NCBI RefSeq assembly: GCF_005876835.1
Contig: NZ_PPSW01000014.1
Location: 62,001-126,000 of the forward strand
Direction: 5' to 3'
Origin: Pseudoalteromonas phenolica
GTDB lineage: Bacteria > Pseudomonadota > Gammaproteobacteria > Enterobacterales > Alteromonadaceae
DNA length: 64,000 nt
Under the pieces are notes generated by a model. The model was not told where the DNA came from. It ran no database searches and worked only from the letters and a program-made list of their open reading frames with translations. Both the position numbers and the translations under genes were made by a program. This document shows, in pieces, positions 38,203 through 47,152 of this stretch (positions within the stretch are counted from its first letter, which is position 1; each line of letters opens with the position of its first letter).

Positions 38203-40962
38203 ATGACCAGATTAGGCCTGCGCGATAGCATTCTCGTTCTAACTTTAATCCCTACCATGCTGATTGGTTTAATTCTTGGGGGGTATTTTACAGTAAATCG
38301 TTATGTTGAGCTTGAAGAAATTCTCTTCCAACGTGGAAGTAGTATTTCAGAGCCATTGGCAATCGCATTAGAGCAACCTGTTCTGCGTGAAGATAGAGCA
38401 CAACTTAAGCGTATCGTCAGTACTGCACACAACAAACATTCTCCGCTTATCAAAAGTATTGCTGTTTTTGATGTTGAAAAAGAACTGCTACTGACCAGCA
38501 ATTATCATGAACATTTTAGTAACTTAAACTTCTCTAGCGACATTAAAGCGCTTCACCATACTGATATGGTGAAAAGAGACGATACATTTATATTTTTCAC
38601 CCCAGTTAAATTTAATTCTCAACCTTCAGAGCAATGGCAAGATGCCCATGCCGCGCCGCTAGCGTTATTAGTTATTGAAGTGAGCAAAGATAAAGCGATT
38701 ATTGCGCAGCAACAAACGCTTATTATGAGTATTAGTATCATTGTAATTGCATTAATTTTGAGTGGTATTTTGTCGTTGCGGATCAGTAAAGTATTAGTTT
38801 CTCCACTGTCAAAGTTACTTTTAGCAACTGACAAACTGGTCGAAGGTAAACAAGACATTGGTCTTCAAGCTCCGATGCAAGGTGAGTTTGAACTGCTTCG
38901 TCAAGGGCTGCACACCATCAATGGCGCGATGGCAAACCAACGTGATGAAATGCAAAAGCATATTGACCAAGCCACCAGTGACTACCGAGAGACACTAGAG
39001 CAGTACGAAACACAGAACATTCAACTCAATATTGCCAAAAAAGAAGCCCAAGATGCCAACCGAGTTAAATCTGACTTCCTAGCGAAAATGAGTCATGAGT
39101 TAAGAACACCTTTAAATGGTGTGATTGGTTTCACAAGACAGCTTTATAAAACGCCGCTAAATAAACACCAAAAAGAATACTTAGACACGATTGAGCTTTC
39201 AGCCAATAGCCTCATGACCATTATCAGCGACATCTTAGATTTCTCTAAACTAGAAGCGGGTGCGATGGAATTAGAAAGTATCCACTTTCAGTTACGAGAA
39301 GTGATCAGTGAAGTCATGACATTACTAGCGCCAAGCGCTTATGAGAAAAAACTTGAACTGTCTATTTCTATTCACCCACATGTACCAGAGAATTTAGTCG
39401 GTGACCCCACTCGATTAAAGCAAGTACTCATTAATTTGATAAGTAATGCTATTAAATTCACAGAAAAAGGTGCGGTTAAAATTGATATCACTCACCGTGT
39501 AATCAAACAAACAAATGCCTCTTTGTTGGTGTCTGTAAGTGACACTGGTGTGGGCATTGCAGCAGAAAAACAAGATGCGCTATTCACACCGTTTGGCCAA
39601 GCTGACTCAAGCATTACCCGTAAATTTGGTGGCACAGGACTTGGTCTCATTATTACCAAGCATATTGTTGAGGCCATGCGTGGAAGTATTAGTTTAAACT
39701 CAGCACCTGGCCAAGGTACTTGTTTTACCTTTAATGCCATCTTTGAGCTACCTCAGCGAGCATTTAACAACGACTTACCGACTTATAGTCTTGAGAATAA
39801 GCGTATCTTATTCTTTGAACCTCAAGAGCATACTCACTACGCAATATTAGCCCAATTAAATGAATGGAAAATGCAAGTAACACCTTGTTTGACTGAAGAG
39901 ACTTTTTACCAGGCCCTTGAAAAAGACTTCAGTTATGACATCTGTTTAATTGGTAATACCGCTGACGTTGAACAAATGCCTGTGCTGAAAAACTATATCT
40001 CTCAAGCCCGTCCATTGTCTGATTATTTATACCTCATGGTCAGTACCATTTCGCATAATATGCGAGAATCATTAGTAGGGAGTGGCGCAGATGCCTGTGC
40101 GAGTAAACCTTTACATTATCGTAAACTGTGCGAAATGTTAGCTGCCCCGTATCGCTTAGATCATCCAGATGTGTCAACCGATGAACATGACCAACCTATA
40201 TTGCCTTTAAAAGCACTCATCGCTGATGATAATGACGCCAACTTAAAATTACTTTCTACACTTTTATCTGAGCAAATCGAAGGCATTGATACTGCGCATA
40301 ATGGCGCACAAGCTGTGGCTCTGTGTAAAACACATAAATATGATTTGATCTTCATGGACATTCAAATGCCCATTATGGATGGCATCACTGCATGTAAAAC
40401 CATCTTGGATTCATCACTCAATGAAGATACCCCTATTATCGCTGTGACCGCACACGCATTAAGTGGCGAAAAAGATCAGTTACTAAAAGATGGCTTTAGT
40501 GGTTACTTAACTAAGCCTATCGATGAAGACATGCTGAAACAAACTATTTGTGATTACAGCAGCTCATCGGTGAGCTCTGCAACAAAGATCAAATCAGAAG
40601 AGATTGAACCAAGCCCAGCCCCTTTTGAAAGCCATTTACTAGACTGGTCTTTAGCACTTCGTCATGCAGGCGGCAAACCCGATTTGGCTATTGAAATGTT
40701 GAACATGCTATTAGATAGCTTAAATGACACGCACCAACAGATAAATCAAGCATTTGAAAATGAAGATTTCGCACTCCTGCTTTCTGTCATCCATAAGTTC
40801 CATGGCGCTTGTTGTTACACAGGTGTGCCTAAACTAAAACAATTATCAGAAACCATTGAAACCGGTTTAAAACGCCATCAAAACATTTCCGATGTTGAGC
40901 CCGAAGTGCTCGAGTTACTTGATGAACTAGAAAACTTCAAACAAGTCTCCCAAGCGAGCTAA
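38203..40962 (+). CDS. barA: Hybrid sensor histidine kinase BarA
   Basis: The sensor kinase of the BarA-UvrY(GacA) system that controls carbon storage through CsrA-binding small RNAs. The 919-residue order is: helix, periplasmic domain (about 30-165), helix, HAMP, coiled coil, HisKA with FLAKMSHELRTPLNGV, HATPase (ending GTGLGLIITKHIVEAM), a degenerate receiver around 525-650 lacking the phosphoacceptor motif, a true receiver with LIFMDIQMPIMDG, and a C-terminal Hpt with KFHGACCYTG. E. coli BarA has nearly the same length. Its stop codon abuts that of the convergent HIT gene. Confidence 0.96.
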   Translation: MTRLGLRDSILVLTLIPTMLIGLILGGYFTVNRYVELEEILFQRGSSISEPLAIALEQPVLREDRAQLKRIVSTAHNKHSPLIKSIAVFDVEKELLLTSNYHEHFSNLNFSSDIKALHHTDMVKRDDTFIFFTPVKFNSQPSEQWQDAHAAPLALLVIEVSKDKAIIAQQQTLIMSISIIVIALILSGILSLRISKVLVSPLSKLLLATDKLVEGKQDIGLQAPMQGEFELLRQGLHTINGAMANQRDEMQKHIDQATSDYRETLEQYETQNIQLNIAKKEAQDANRVKSDFLAKMSHELRTPLNGVIGFTRQLYKTPLNKHQKEYLDTIELSANSLMTIISDILDFSKLEAGAMELESIHFQLREVISEVMTLLAPSAYEKKLELSISIHPHVPENLVGDPTRLKQVLINLISNAIKFTEKGAVKIDITHRVIKQTNASLLVSVSDTGVGIAAEKQDALFTPFGQADSSITRKFGGTGLGLIITKHIVEAMRGSISLNSAPGQGTCFTFNAIFELPQRAFNNDLPTYSLENKRILFFEPQEHTHYAILAQLNEWKMQVTPCLTEETFYQALEKDFSYDICLIGNTADVEQMPVLKNYISQARPLSDYLYLMVSTISHNMRESLVGSGADACASKPLHYRKLCEMLAAPYRLDHPDVSTDEHDQPILPLKALIADDNDANLKLLSTLLSEQIEGIDTAHNGAQAVALCKTHKYDLIFMDIQMPIMDGITACKTILDSSLNEDTPIIAVTAHALSGEKDQLLKDGFSGYLTKPIDEDMLKQTICDYSSSSVSSATKIKSEEIEPSPAPFESHLLDWSLALRHAGGKPDLAIEMLNMLLDSLNDTHQQINQAFENEDFALLLSVIHKFHGACCYTGVPKLKQLSETIETGLKRHQNISDVEPEVLELLDELENFKQVSQAS

Positions 40963-41304
40963 TTAATTTTTTGAATCACCAAAGTTAACATGAAAATGCA
41001 AGTGCTTACTATCTTGATAATTACCAAGATTGGTAAGCACTCTAGCTGAACCATATTCTTTCTCAACGTTTCGGGCAAGCTGTTGAACAACCATAATAAG
41101 GTGAAACAACTGTTCAGAGTCGTGGCCACCTAAGTCAGTAAACGATGGAATGTGTTGCTTAGGAATAGCGACTATATGTACAGGCCAATGAGGCTGAGTA
41201 TGATGAAAAGCGAGTACATGCTGATCTTCATATACGACATCAAGCTCTACTTTGCCGCTTAATGCTAAATCACAGTAAAAGTCATTTCCTTCATAACTTG
41301 CCAT
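40963..41304 (-). CDS. HIT family hydrolase
   Basis: A 113-residue histidine-triad protein; the triad is HLHFHVNFG near the C-terminus. HIT proteins hydrolyse phosphoramidates or dinucleoside polyphosphates; the substrate here is unknown. The ATG at 41304 has a strong GGAGG four bases upstream; an in-frame codon 11 residues earlier is less likely. It is convergent with barA with no gap between the stop codons. Confidence 0.88.
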   Translation of the reverse strand: MASYEGNDFYCDLALSGKVELDVVYEDQHVLAFHHTQPHWPVHIVAIPKQHIPSFTDLGGHDSEQLFHLIMVVQQLARNVEKEYGSARVLTNLGNYQDSKHLHFHVNFGDSKN

Positions 41305-41420
41305 GCTACCTCCAAAATAATTCTTTAATTTCGTCAAAGACTTTTTAAGAAAAGATACTAATCTTTAATACTTAAAGTGTAGCAATGAATTAAAAAGCGA
41401 GGGTGTATGAAACAAAAAAA

Positions 41421-41440
41421 CGGCTTACCTAAATAAGCCG
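41421..41440 (-). terminator. Rho-independent terminator of ibpA
   Basis: A 7-bp stem, CGGCTTA with TAAGCCG, and a 6-base loop are followed on the minus strand by seven T. It lies about 35 bp past the ibpA stop. Confidence 0.88.
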
Positions 41441-41473
41441 CTGATTGGGAGACGTTAAAATGAATTGAATGGT

Positions 41474-41926
41474 TTATGCGCTTTTGAGCAGCTCTTGCTT
41501 AGCGCCATTTATTGCAATGGTGCGAGGTTTATCTGCTTCAGGGATCTCACGCTCTAAGGCAATATTTAATAGACCATTCTCTAAAGATGCACCACGAACT
41601 TTTACATGGTCTCCCAATTGGAATTTGTGTTCGAAATTTCTTTCAGCGATTCCTTGATGAATAAAGGTACGCTCTCCATCAACCGATTTGGTTTCTTTTA
41701 GCCCTTTCACTGTTAAGGTATTTTTCTCGGTTTCAATTTGTAGTTCTGACTCTACAAACCCTGCCACAGCCATGGTGATTTGATATTTGTCTTCACCTAA
41801 AAGCTCGATGTTATATGGAGGAAAGCTTGATTGCTTTGCATTGCGGCTAGCGTTATCCATAAGTTGAGCTAAGTGGTCAAAACCAATGAATGAACGATAT
41901 AATGGTGATAAATCTACTGTACGCAT
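41474..41926 (-). CDS. ibpA: Small heat-shock protein IbpA-type (Hsp20)
   Basis: A 150-residue alpha-crystallin chaperone that holds unfolded proteins in a refoldable state. It starts MRTVDLSPLYRSFIGFDHLAQLMD as in IbpA, then FPPYNIELLGEDKYQITMAVAGF, the core strand LTVKGLKE, and LENGLLNIALEREIPE, ending with the IxI-type tail (IAINGA). AGAGGG precedes the ATG. A sigma-32-like promoter lies about 115-140 bp upstream with a hairpin in the leader, which suggests heat control at both transcription and translation. Confidence 0.95.
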   Translation of the reverse strand: MRTVDLSPLYRSFIGFDHLAQLMDNASRNAKQSSFPPYNIELLGEDKYQITMAVAGFVESELQIETEKNTLTVKGLKETKSVDGERTFIHQGIAERNFEHKFQLGDHVKVRGASLENGLLNIALEREIPEADKPRTIAINGAKQELLKSA

Positions 41927-41961
41927 AATAATACCCTCTTAGAGCGATAGTGTGTTGGCAT
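41914..41961 (-). CDS. Possible 15-codon upstream reading frame overlapping the ibpA start
   Basis: An ATG right after GAGGAG opens MPTHYRSKRVLLCVQ and stops 10 bases inside ibpA in another frame. The spacing to GAGGAG is too tight for efficient initiation. If translated it would couple to ibpA; it may be only a chance frame. Confidence 0.2.
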   Translation of the reverse strand: MPTHYRSKRVLLCVQ

Positions 41962-41977
41962 CTCCTCAAATGAGCAA
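41962..41977 (-). promoter_or_regulatory. ROSE-like hairpin in the ibpA leader
   Basis: In the minus-strand RNA, UUGCUC pairs with GAGGAG across a 4-base loop, leaving one G-G opposition. The U(U/C)GCU element facing an AGGA-type sequence is the signature of ROSE RNA thermometers of small heat-shock genes. Here the paired GAGGAG is 35 bases before the ibpA ATG, farther than in classical ROSE elements, so the call is tentative. Confidence 0.4.
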
Positions 41978-42040
41978 GATTACCTAATAAAATCATAATG
42001 TTAATTTAATAAAGACCCTGTAAGGCGTCTTCACAATAAG

Positions 42041-42068
42041 AGATAAGGTCTGCTAAACAGTTTTCAAG
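42041..42068 (-). promoter_or_regulatory. Sigma-32 (RpoH) promoter of ibpA
   Basis: On the minus strand a perfect -35 CTTGAAA is separated by 13 bases from CCTTATCT, which matches six of eight positions of the heat-shock -10 consensus CCCCATNT. It predicts a leader of about 110 bases. The rest of the 41927-42320 gap shows nothing else apart from the neighbouring terminator and leader hairpin. Confidence 0.75.
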
Positions 42069-42266
42069 AGAAAAAATTAAAAATTTTTGAGTTTTATTTT
42101 TAAAGGGGCATAAACAGGCAATCAACTTGTTGTTATTTTTAAACAGTTCTTATCGAAAGCTATTTTTATTAAATCGATGCCTAAATCATATTGTAAATGG
42201 CAAAGTTGAAAGCAACTCTGGTTGATAGAACTATAAACATTTAATAAGAATTTGAGTTAAATAGAA

Positions 42267-42292
42267 AAAGCCTGAGCGGTTACCCAGGCTTT
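42267..42292 (-). terminator. Rho-independent terminator of the 95-residue gene
   Basis: An 8-bp stem, AAAGCCTG with CAGGCTTT, and a 10-base loop are followed on the minus strand by TTCTATTT. It lies about 30 bp past the stop codon. Confidence 0.82.
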
Positions 42293-42320
42293 GTTTACTT
42301 ACTGTTGGTTGGAATTTCTT

Positions 42321-42608
42321 TTAATATTTAAAGCGCTTACTACGTAGAGTAGAATTTGTCGCTTTAGAATCGTATTTATCTGAAAAATATGAGGCTGGAG
42401 ATAGCAATAAAACAAACGAATCTGTTTTTGTGTCTGATCGCTCACCTAACTCTTCATTTTCGCTTTTTGGTAATTTAAAGCTCATCAAGAGTACAGCGGA
42501 TAGAGCAACAACGATCCAGACAGAATATTGCCAATCACCTGATTGTACAGAACCCGCTATCGCTAAAAACACACCAATTAACAATATCACTCGAAATCCA
42601 TGTAACAT
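42321..42608 (-). CDS. Small two-helix membrane protein of unknown function
   Basis: 95 residues with two N-terminal hydrophobic helices (FRVILLIGVFLAIAGSV and YSVWIVVALSAVLLMSF) separated by a short polar turn, then a charged cytoplasmic-type tail of about 45 residues. AAGGG nine bases before the ATG and its own terminator support a real gene. No family was recognised and its single-gene layout gives no functional hint. Confidence 0.6.
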   Translation of the reverse strand: MLHGFRVILLIGVFLAIAGSVQSGDWQYSVWIVVALSAVLLMSFKLPKSENEELGERSDTKTDSFVLLLSPASYFSDKYDSKATNSTLRSKRFKY

Positions 42609-42921
42609 TTTTTAATCCCTTAAACTAAACAATCTATTTGTTAAAGTTAATTGCAAAATATTTACAAATCAAGCTCAAGGTTAAGAAAATGTTTAAATAT
42701 TAATAAAAACGCACTCTATTTTTGAATATTATGAAAAAACTCATACGTTGATACTATTAGCCTAATTATCAACTTTATAACAACAAAAAAAACATCAAGT
42801 ATAAAACTCTCCCGAAAACTGGAAGTTTTTAAGCATTAATCTAGATTTAAGTTAACAGTGTTGATGTTTAACTGGACACAATCACCCGCCCACTTTTTAC
42901 TACTTGTTTTTGGGGTCATAG
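42609..42921. other. Divergent promoter gap before the MetE-like gene
   Basis: 313 AT-rich bases between divergent genes. It must hold both promoters; no MetJ-like 8-mers, riboswitch core or strong inverted repeat was found apart from a small AAAACT/AGTTTT stem at about 42817-42831. Confidence 0.4.
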
Positions 42922-44004
42922 ATGAAAAAACGGTTTATTCCTTCAGAGCAGATAGGTTCAATACCAAGAAATGCAGAGCTGATCAGTGCGTATAAATCGT
43001 TTAAAAATGGCGAGCTTAGTTATGGTGCACTCTGCGATATCGCCGAATCAGAAACAGTCCAAGTCATGAAAGATTTAGAGGCTTTAGGCTGTGAAGTGAT
43101 CAGTGATGGCGAACAACGAAAGTTTGATGGCTTTGCGCATTACTGTTTACACAACTCTTGTTGCTATGAATCCGAAGGTTTATTAGTTGATTTTTCGGAT
43201 GGTCATTCTCGCGTATTTGCGCCACACCTCAAAACTGCACCATTTAAATACGAACATACCGCAGATGAGTTTTTACAGTTTGCAATAAAACACGCAAATG
43301 TCCCTGTCAAACAGGCTGTGATCTCTCCTTCAATGCTGAGTTTAGTCTATCCAAATACAGGCTTAAAAGATTACAACCATCAACAATTCATAGAAGACTT
43401 AGTTCAGCAACATGTAGGTGAAGTGAAACGCTGTATAGAGCTTGGGGCGCACAAAGTACAGATTGACTTCACCGAAGCAAGATTATCTCTGAAGTTAGAT
43501 CCCTCTGGTGAGCTACTAAATTCATTTGTCGATTTAATCAACAAGTGCCTTTCACATTTCAATCAAGAAGAAATTGCTCGTATCGGTATTCACACTTGCC
43601 CTGGTGCCGATATCGATTCAACACACAGTGCCGAGGTGGACTACAAATATTTACTGCCCACATTATTTGAAATCAATGCGGGTAACTTTTATGTGGCAAT
43701 AAGCGGTGAAAAAGAGCCAGAAAAAGCACTCTATTTACTCGGAAATGTCATCAAACCAGAGCAAAGAGTTTTTATAGGCGTGACCAACCCTATTAGCAAA
43801 GAAATAGAAACACCTGAATCGGTGTGTGAATTATTACTCACCGCTGCGAAATATATACCTGTTGAGCAGTTAGGTTCTACGGATGACTGTGGATTTTCTC
43901 CTTTCGCAGACGATATATCAACTGCCCGAGAAGTCGCATACCAAAAGATAAAAGCTAGATTAGAAGGAACCAAACTGGCAGAAATGAAGCTTGGATTAAG
44001 TTAA
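42922..44004 (+). CDS. MetE C-terminal-domain-like protein (cobalamin-independent methionine synthase II family)
   Basis: A 360-residue single-barrel protein of the MetE catalytic family. It shares the SDGEQRKFDGF motif with the MesD protein (SDGEQTRQHF) and keeps a probable zinc site: HTC in IGIHTCPGAD, a Glu in AISGEKEP and the Cys of STDDCGFSPF. It lacks the folate-binding half, and no DUF1852 gene is adjacent. The methyl donor and acceptor are unknown; other thiol methyl transfers are possible. GGGG lies six bases before the ATG. The diguanylate cyclase gene starts 10 bp downstream, so the two are probably co-transcribed. Confidence 0.75.
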   Translation: MKKRFIPSEQIGSIPRNAELISAYKSFKNGELSYGALCDIAESETVQVMKDLEALGCEVISDGEQRKFDGFAHYCLHNSCCYESEGLLVDFSDGHSRVFAPHLKTAPFKYEHTADEFLQFAIKHANVPVKQAVISPSMLSLVYPNTGLKDYNHQQFIEDLVQQHVGEVKRCIELGAHKVQIDFTEARLSLKLDPSGELLNSFVDLINKCLSHFNQEEIARIGIHTCPGADIDSTHSAEVDYKYLLPTLFEINAGNFYVAISGEKEPEKALYLLGNVIKPEQRVFIGVTNPISKEIETPESVCELLLTAAKYIPVEQLGSTDDCGFSPFADDISTAREVAYQKIKARLEGTKLAEMKLGLS

Positions 44005-44014
44005 AGAAGTAAAT

Positions 44015-44968
44015 ATGACGAATATTGAGCCAAGCTTAAACCTGCATCAACTCAATCTTGAGATGGAGAATCACCAACTCAAAAAAGACCTCCGAGAAAG
44101 GCAGTTTGAGCAGTTTACCTTATCTAAGATACAGCAAGTCGCAAAAGTAGGCACTTGGAAACTCAATCATCTCACCTATGACGTTTGCCTCTCTCCTGAA
44201 CTGCTTACCATGCTAGGGTTGACACAAGCATCTTGCAAGCTTAAATGGAATCAATTTGTTAGCCTTATCGATCCTTCGCAACACTTAGCGCTTGAAACGA
44301 AATTAATTCAACTCGAAAACGTTGAGCACCCAGCGATCGTTCATGCATTTTTAGACGATACACAAACAAAATGCCACTTTAAGCACTTTAGTCATACGTT
44401 TACAAACAGTATTGGACAACCGCTACGAACAGTCGGGCTCATTCAAGATATTACTGAAGAGTTTAACCAAGCAAAAGAGTTAGAACGACAAGCAATCACT
44501 GATGAGTTAACCAAATTATATAATCGAAGAAAAATTAATGCCTCTTTACGCGAATTGATAAATGACACAGCAAATACTGGTTTGCCTTTCTCAATTATGC
44601 TGTTCGATTTAGATCATTTTAAAAGAGTCAATGACGCATTTGGGCATAACTATGGTGACGAAATACTTATGGCAACAGCGGATGCCATGAGGAAATTTTT
44701 ACCTAGTTACGCACAATATGGTCGCTGGGGAGGTGAAGAGTTTCTTATAGTCGTCAATAACGTATCATTGACCGACGCTTGCAACATCGCTCAACACATC
44801 AAAAATGCATTAAACACCATTATGTTTCCAAACAAAAAATCCCTTTCTGCCAGTTTTGGTGTAACACAATTTAAGAGAGACGATAACTTTACAACCTTGC
44901 TCACTCGAGTTGACCAGCTAATGTATAAGGCAAAACAATCTGGCCGTAATTTGGTTGTGTGTGGTTAA
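44015..44968 (+). CDS. PAS-GGDEF diguanylate cyclase
   Basis: 317 residues: an N-terminal coiled stretch (LHQLNLEMENHQLKKDLRERQ), a PAS-like domain of about residues 40-150 ending IGQPLRTVGLIQDITEE, and a GGDEF domain with DELTKLYNRRK, MLFDLDHFKRVND and active site WGGEEFLIV. The Glu variant GGEEF is active in this family. The RxxD inhibitory site that normally lies five residues before it is absent (SYAQY instead), so product inhibition is probably lost. There is no membrane helix. It follows the MetE-like gene by 10 bp. Confidence 0.88.
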   Translation: MTNIEPSLNLHQLNLEMENHQLKKDLRERQFEQFTLSKIQQVAKVGTWKLNHLTYDVCLSPELLTMLGLTQASCKLKWNQFVSLIDPSQHLALETKLIQLENVEHPAIVHAFLDDTQTKCHFKHFSHTFTNSIGQPLRTVGLIQDITEEFNQAKELERQAITDELTKLYNRRKINASLRELINDTANTGLPFSIMLFDLDHFKRVNDAFGHNYGDEILMATADAMRKFLPSYAQYGRWGGEEFLIVVNNVSLTDACNIAQHIKNALNTIMFPNKKSLSASFGVTQFKRDDNFTTLLTRVDQLMYKAKQSGRNLVVCG

Positions 44969-45004
44969 ATTGAAACCAACCTAACCACACCCTATCGAAT
45001 TGCC

Positions 45005-47026
45005 TTACTTTTTATATTTCTCAAACCAAGCAAGGGTATGCTCAATTTTACTCACCATACGCGATGGCTTCCCAGCAATACCATGTGGTGCACCTGGAAT
45101 TTTCACTAACACTGTATCAATTTTACGAAGTTTCAATGCTTGATAATACTGCTCAGTCTCTGCCATTGGCGTTCGTAAATCTTCCTCACCTGTCATTAGC
45201 ATCGTCGGTGTTGTTACATTGCCAACTAACGATAACGGAGAGCGCTGCCAGTAATGTTCAACATGCTCCCAAGGCATACCCGGAAATTGCGTTGGTATTT
45301 GTACTAAACCACTATCCGCGGTCAGCACTTTACTGAGCCAGTTAATTACTGGTTTCACGACAACTGCAGCATTAAATCTGTCTGTTAGGCCAATCGCGTA
45401 AGCCGTTGCAATGCCCCCCGCTGACCCACCAGCAATAAATAGATTGTCTTTATCTATAAAGCCTTTAGCTATCATGGCATCAACGCCTGAATTGTGATCG
45501 ACAAAGTCTTCCTTCGAGCTGTATTTATACTTTAACAACATAGCAAAACGCTCGCCATAAGAGCTACTGCCTCTGTGGTTATCGTAAAACACCACATACC
45601 CTTGTGCTGCATAGCGCTGTAACTCAGCCGAAAAATGTGGGCCATAAGCTAAATGTGGGCCACCATGAATTTCAATTAATAGTGGGTACTTTTTCTTAGG
45701 ATCAAAATTAGGGGGCGTGATATACCAACCTTGAATTTGCTCGCCATCGAATGAAGACTTGTAGTTAATTTCGTGTACTTCACCTAAGGTTTTATGAGCA
45801 AGTAAATCTTCGTTTAAAGAAGTTAACTGTTTGGTATTCCCTTTAGTCGATGCTATTGCTACATCCGCAGGCCTTTGCGCTGTGCCATGGGTAAATGCGA
45901 TTTTACCTGAGTAATTAGCACTAAATTGACCGCTAATATAAGGTCTACCCAGTGTTGTGCCCGATAAGCTGTCGGCTAGGTCTTTTATATTGCCACTTAA
46001 AGAAATCGCTGCAAGCTTACGTTTACCGAAATCATCATAAGCAATTGCCAATCTTGAATTACTGATCCAAGTTGGATTTTGGAAAGAGCGATCAAAATCT
46101 TTGCCCACCATTTCAAACTCTTTATCTGACCAATCCATGATATTCAGTTTGTGATTACGATAAGGGTTCAACTCACCAGATGCGCTTAAGAAAGCGAGTT
46201 TTTTACCATCTCTTGAAAAGCTCGGAGAGTGCTCTCGGCCTGGTTGAGTAGTGAGCTGAGTTAGCTTGCCCTTTAAATCAACACTGAATAAATCACCTTC
46301 TAAACGCTTATATTCCCAATCTTTAATCCTATTCGCTGAGAATACAATTTCTTCAGAGTTACTATGCCAAGCAAGCTGACCTCCATGGTGAAAGTTGCCT
46401 GACGTCAGTTGACGCGGTGTGCCACCATCACTTGGTAAAATAAAAATTTGGCGGTAGCCTGGTTTAACTAACCCTCTGCCATCGGCTTGGTAATAGGCTT
46501 TATCAATCACAATTGCAGGCTCTGACCATGTCGCACCTTTTGGCTTGGCTGGCATTTTCGCAATCACTGACGGCTTTTCGTTAATTTGCTGACTAAAGGC
46601 AAGCCACTTGCCATCGGGAGACCAGGTTAAATTACTTACACTTGATTGAAGCTGGCTCAATAGAGCTGTGCGATTTTTCTCTAGGTAATACACATGCACT
46701 TGGTAGCTACCAGAAACATTACTGATGAAGGCGATTTTCTTTCCATCTGGTGACCATCTAGGGTGAAGATATTGGTTTTCATCTGAAAATAACGGCGTTT
46801 GTTCACCACTTTTTACATCTACTAACCACAAATTACGGCGTGTACTGTCTTTCATTATGTCATTTGAATTTCTGACATAAACAACCTGCTTGCCGTTTGG
46901 CGAAATTTGTGGGTCATTGGCATACTCTAATGCAAATATATCATTGGCATTAAATGTGGTAGTTGCTTGAGCAAAAATAGGCAACAATGCCAGTGCTGAA
47001 AGTGTTTTTCTGATCCCAATATCCAT
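45005..47026 (-). CDS. Secreted S9 family prolyl-oligopeptidase-like peptidase
   Basis: A 673-residue protein with a signal peptide (ALALLPIFAQA). Residues 25-400 carry PD40-type propeller repeats (DPQISPNGKQVVYVRN, HPRWSPDGKKIAFIS, NLTWSPDGKWLAF, SPSFSRDGKKLAFLS). The C-terminal alpha/beta hydrolase has the nucleophile in FIAGGSAGGIATAYA, an Asp region in MTGEEDLRTP and the His in PGAPHGI. S9C enzymes cleave peptides after specific residues in the periplasm or outside the cell. Confidence 0.9.
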   Translation of the reverse strand: MDIGIRKTLSALALLPIFAQATTTFNANDIFALEYANDPQISPNGKQVVYVRNSNDIMKDSTRRNLWLVDVKSGEQTPLFSDENQYLHPRWSPDGKKIAFISNVSGSYQVHVYYLEKNRTALLSQLQSSVSNLTWSPDGKWLAFSQQINEKPSVIAKMPAKPKGATWSEPAIVIDKAYYQADGRGLVKPGYRQIFILPSDGGTPRQLTSGNFHHGGQLAWHSNSEEIVFSANRIKDWEYKRLEGDLFSVDLKGKLTQLTTQPGREHSPSFSRDGKKLAFLSASGELNPYRNHKLNIMDWSDKEFEMVGKDFDRSFQNPTWISNSRLAIAYDDFGKRKLAAISLSGNIKDLADSLSGTTLGRPYISGQFSANYSGKIAFTHGTAQRPADVAIASTKGNTKQLTSLNEDLLAHKTLGEVHEINYKSSFDGEQIQGWYITPPNFDPKKKYPLLIEIHGGPHLAYGPHFSAELQRYAAQGYVVFYDNHRGSSSYGERFAMLLKYKYSSKEDFVDHNSGVDAMIAKGFIDKDNLFIAGGSAGGIATAYAIGLTDRFNAAVVVKPVINWLSKVLTADSGLVQIPTQFPGMPWEHVEHYWQRSPLSLVGNVTTPTMLMTGEEDLRTPMAETEQYYQALKLRKIDTVLVKIPGAPHGIAGKPSRMVSKIEHTLAWFEKYKK

Positions 47027-47110
47027 AGTGATCCCTAATCAATAAATTTAGGTTATGAATACTAAAGTCAGCAAGAAATGTCATGGATTTAGCGATGAAG
47101 TGAGTAAAAG

Positions 47111-47133
47111 TGATGCCCACTAACAGGGCATCA
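47111..47133 (-). terminator. Probable terminator after the NIT-domain chemoreceptor
   Basis: An 8-bp stem, TGATGCCC with GGGCATCA, and a 7-base loop are followed on the minus strand by CTTTTAC. It lies 20 bp past the chemoreceptor stop. Confidence 0.6.
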
Positions 47134-47152
47134 TGAAAAGCTTAAGTTTGAT

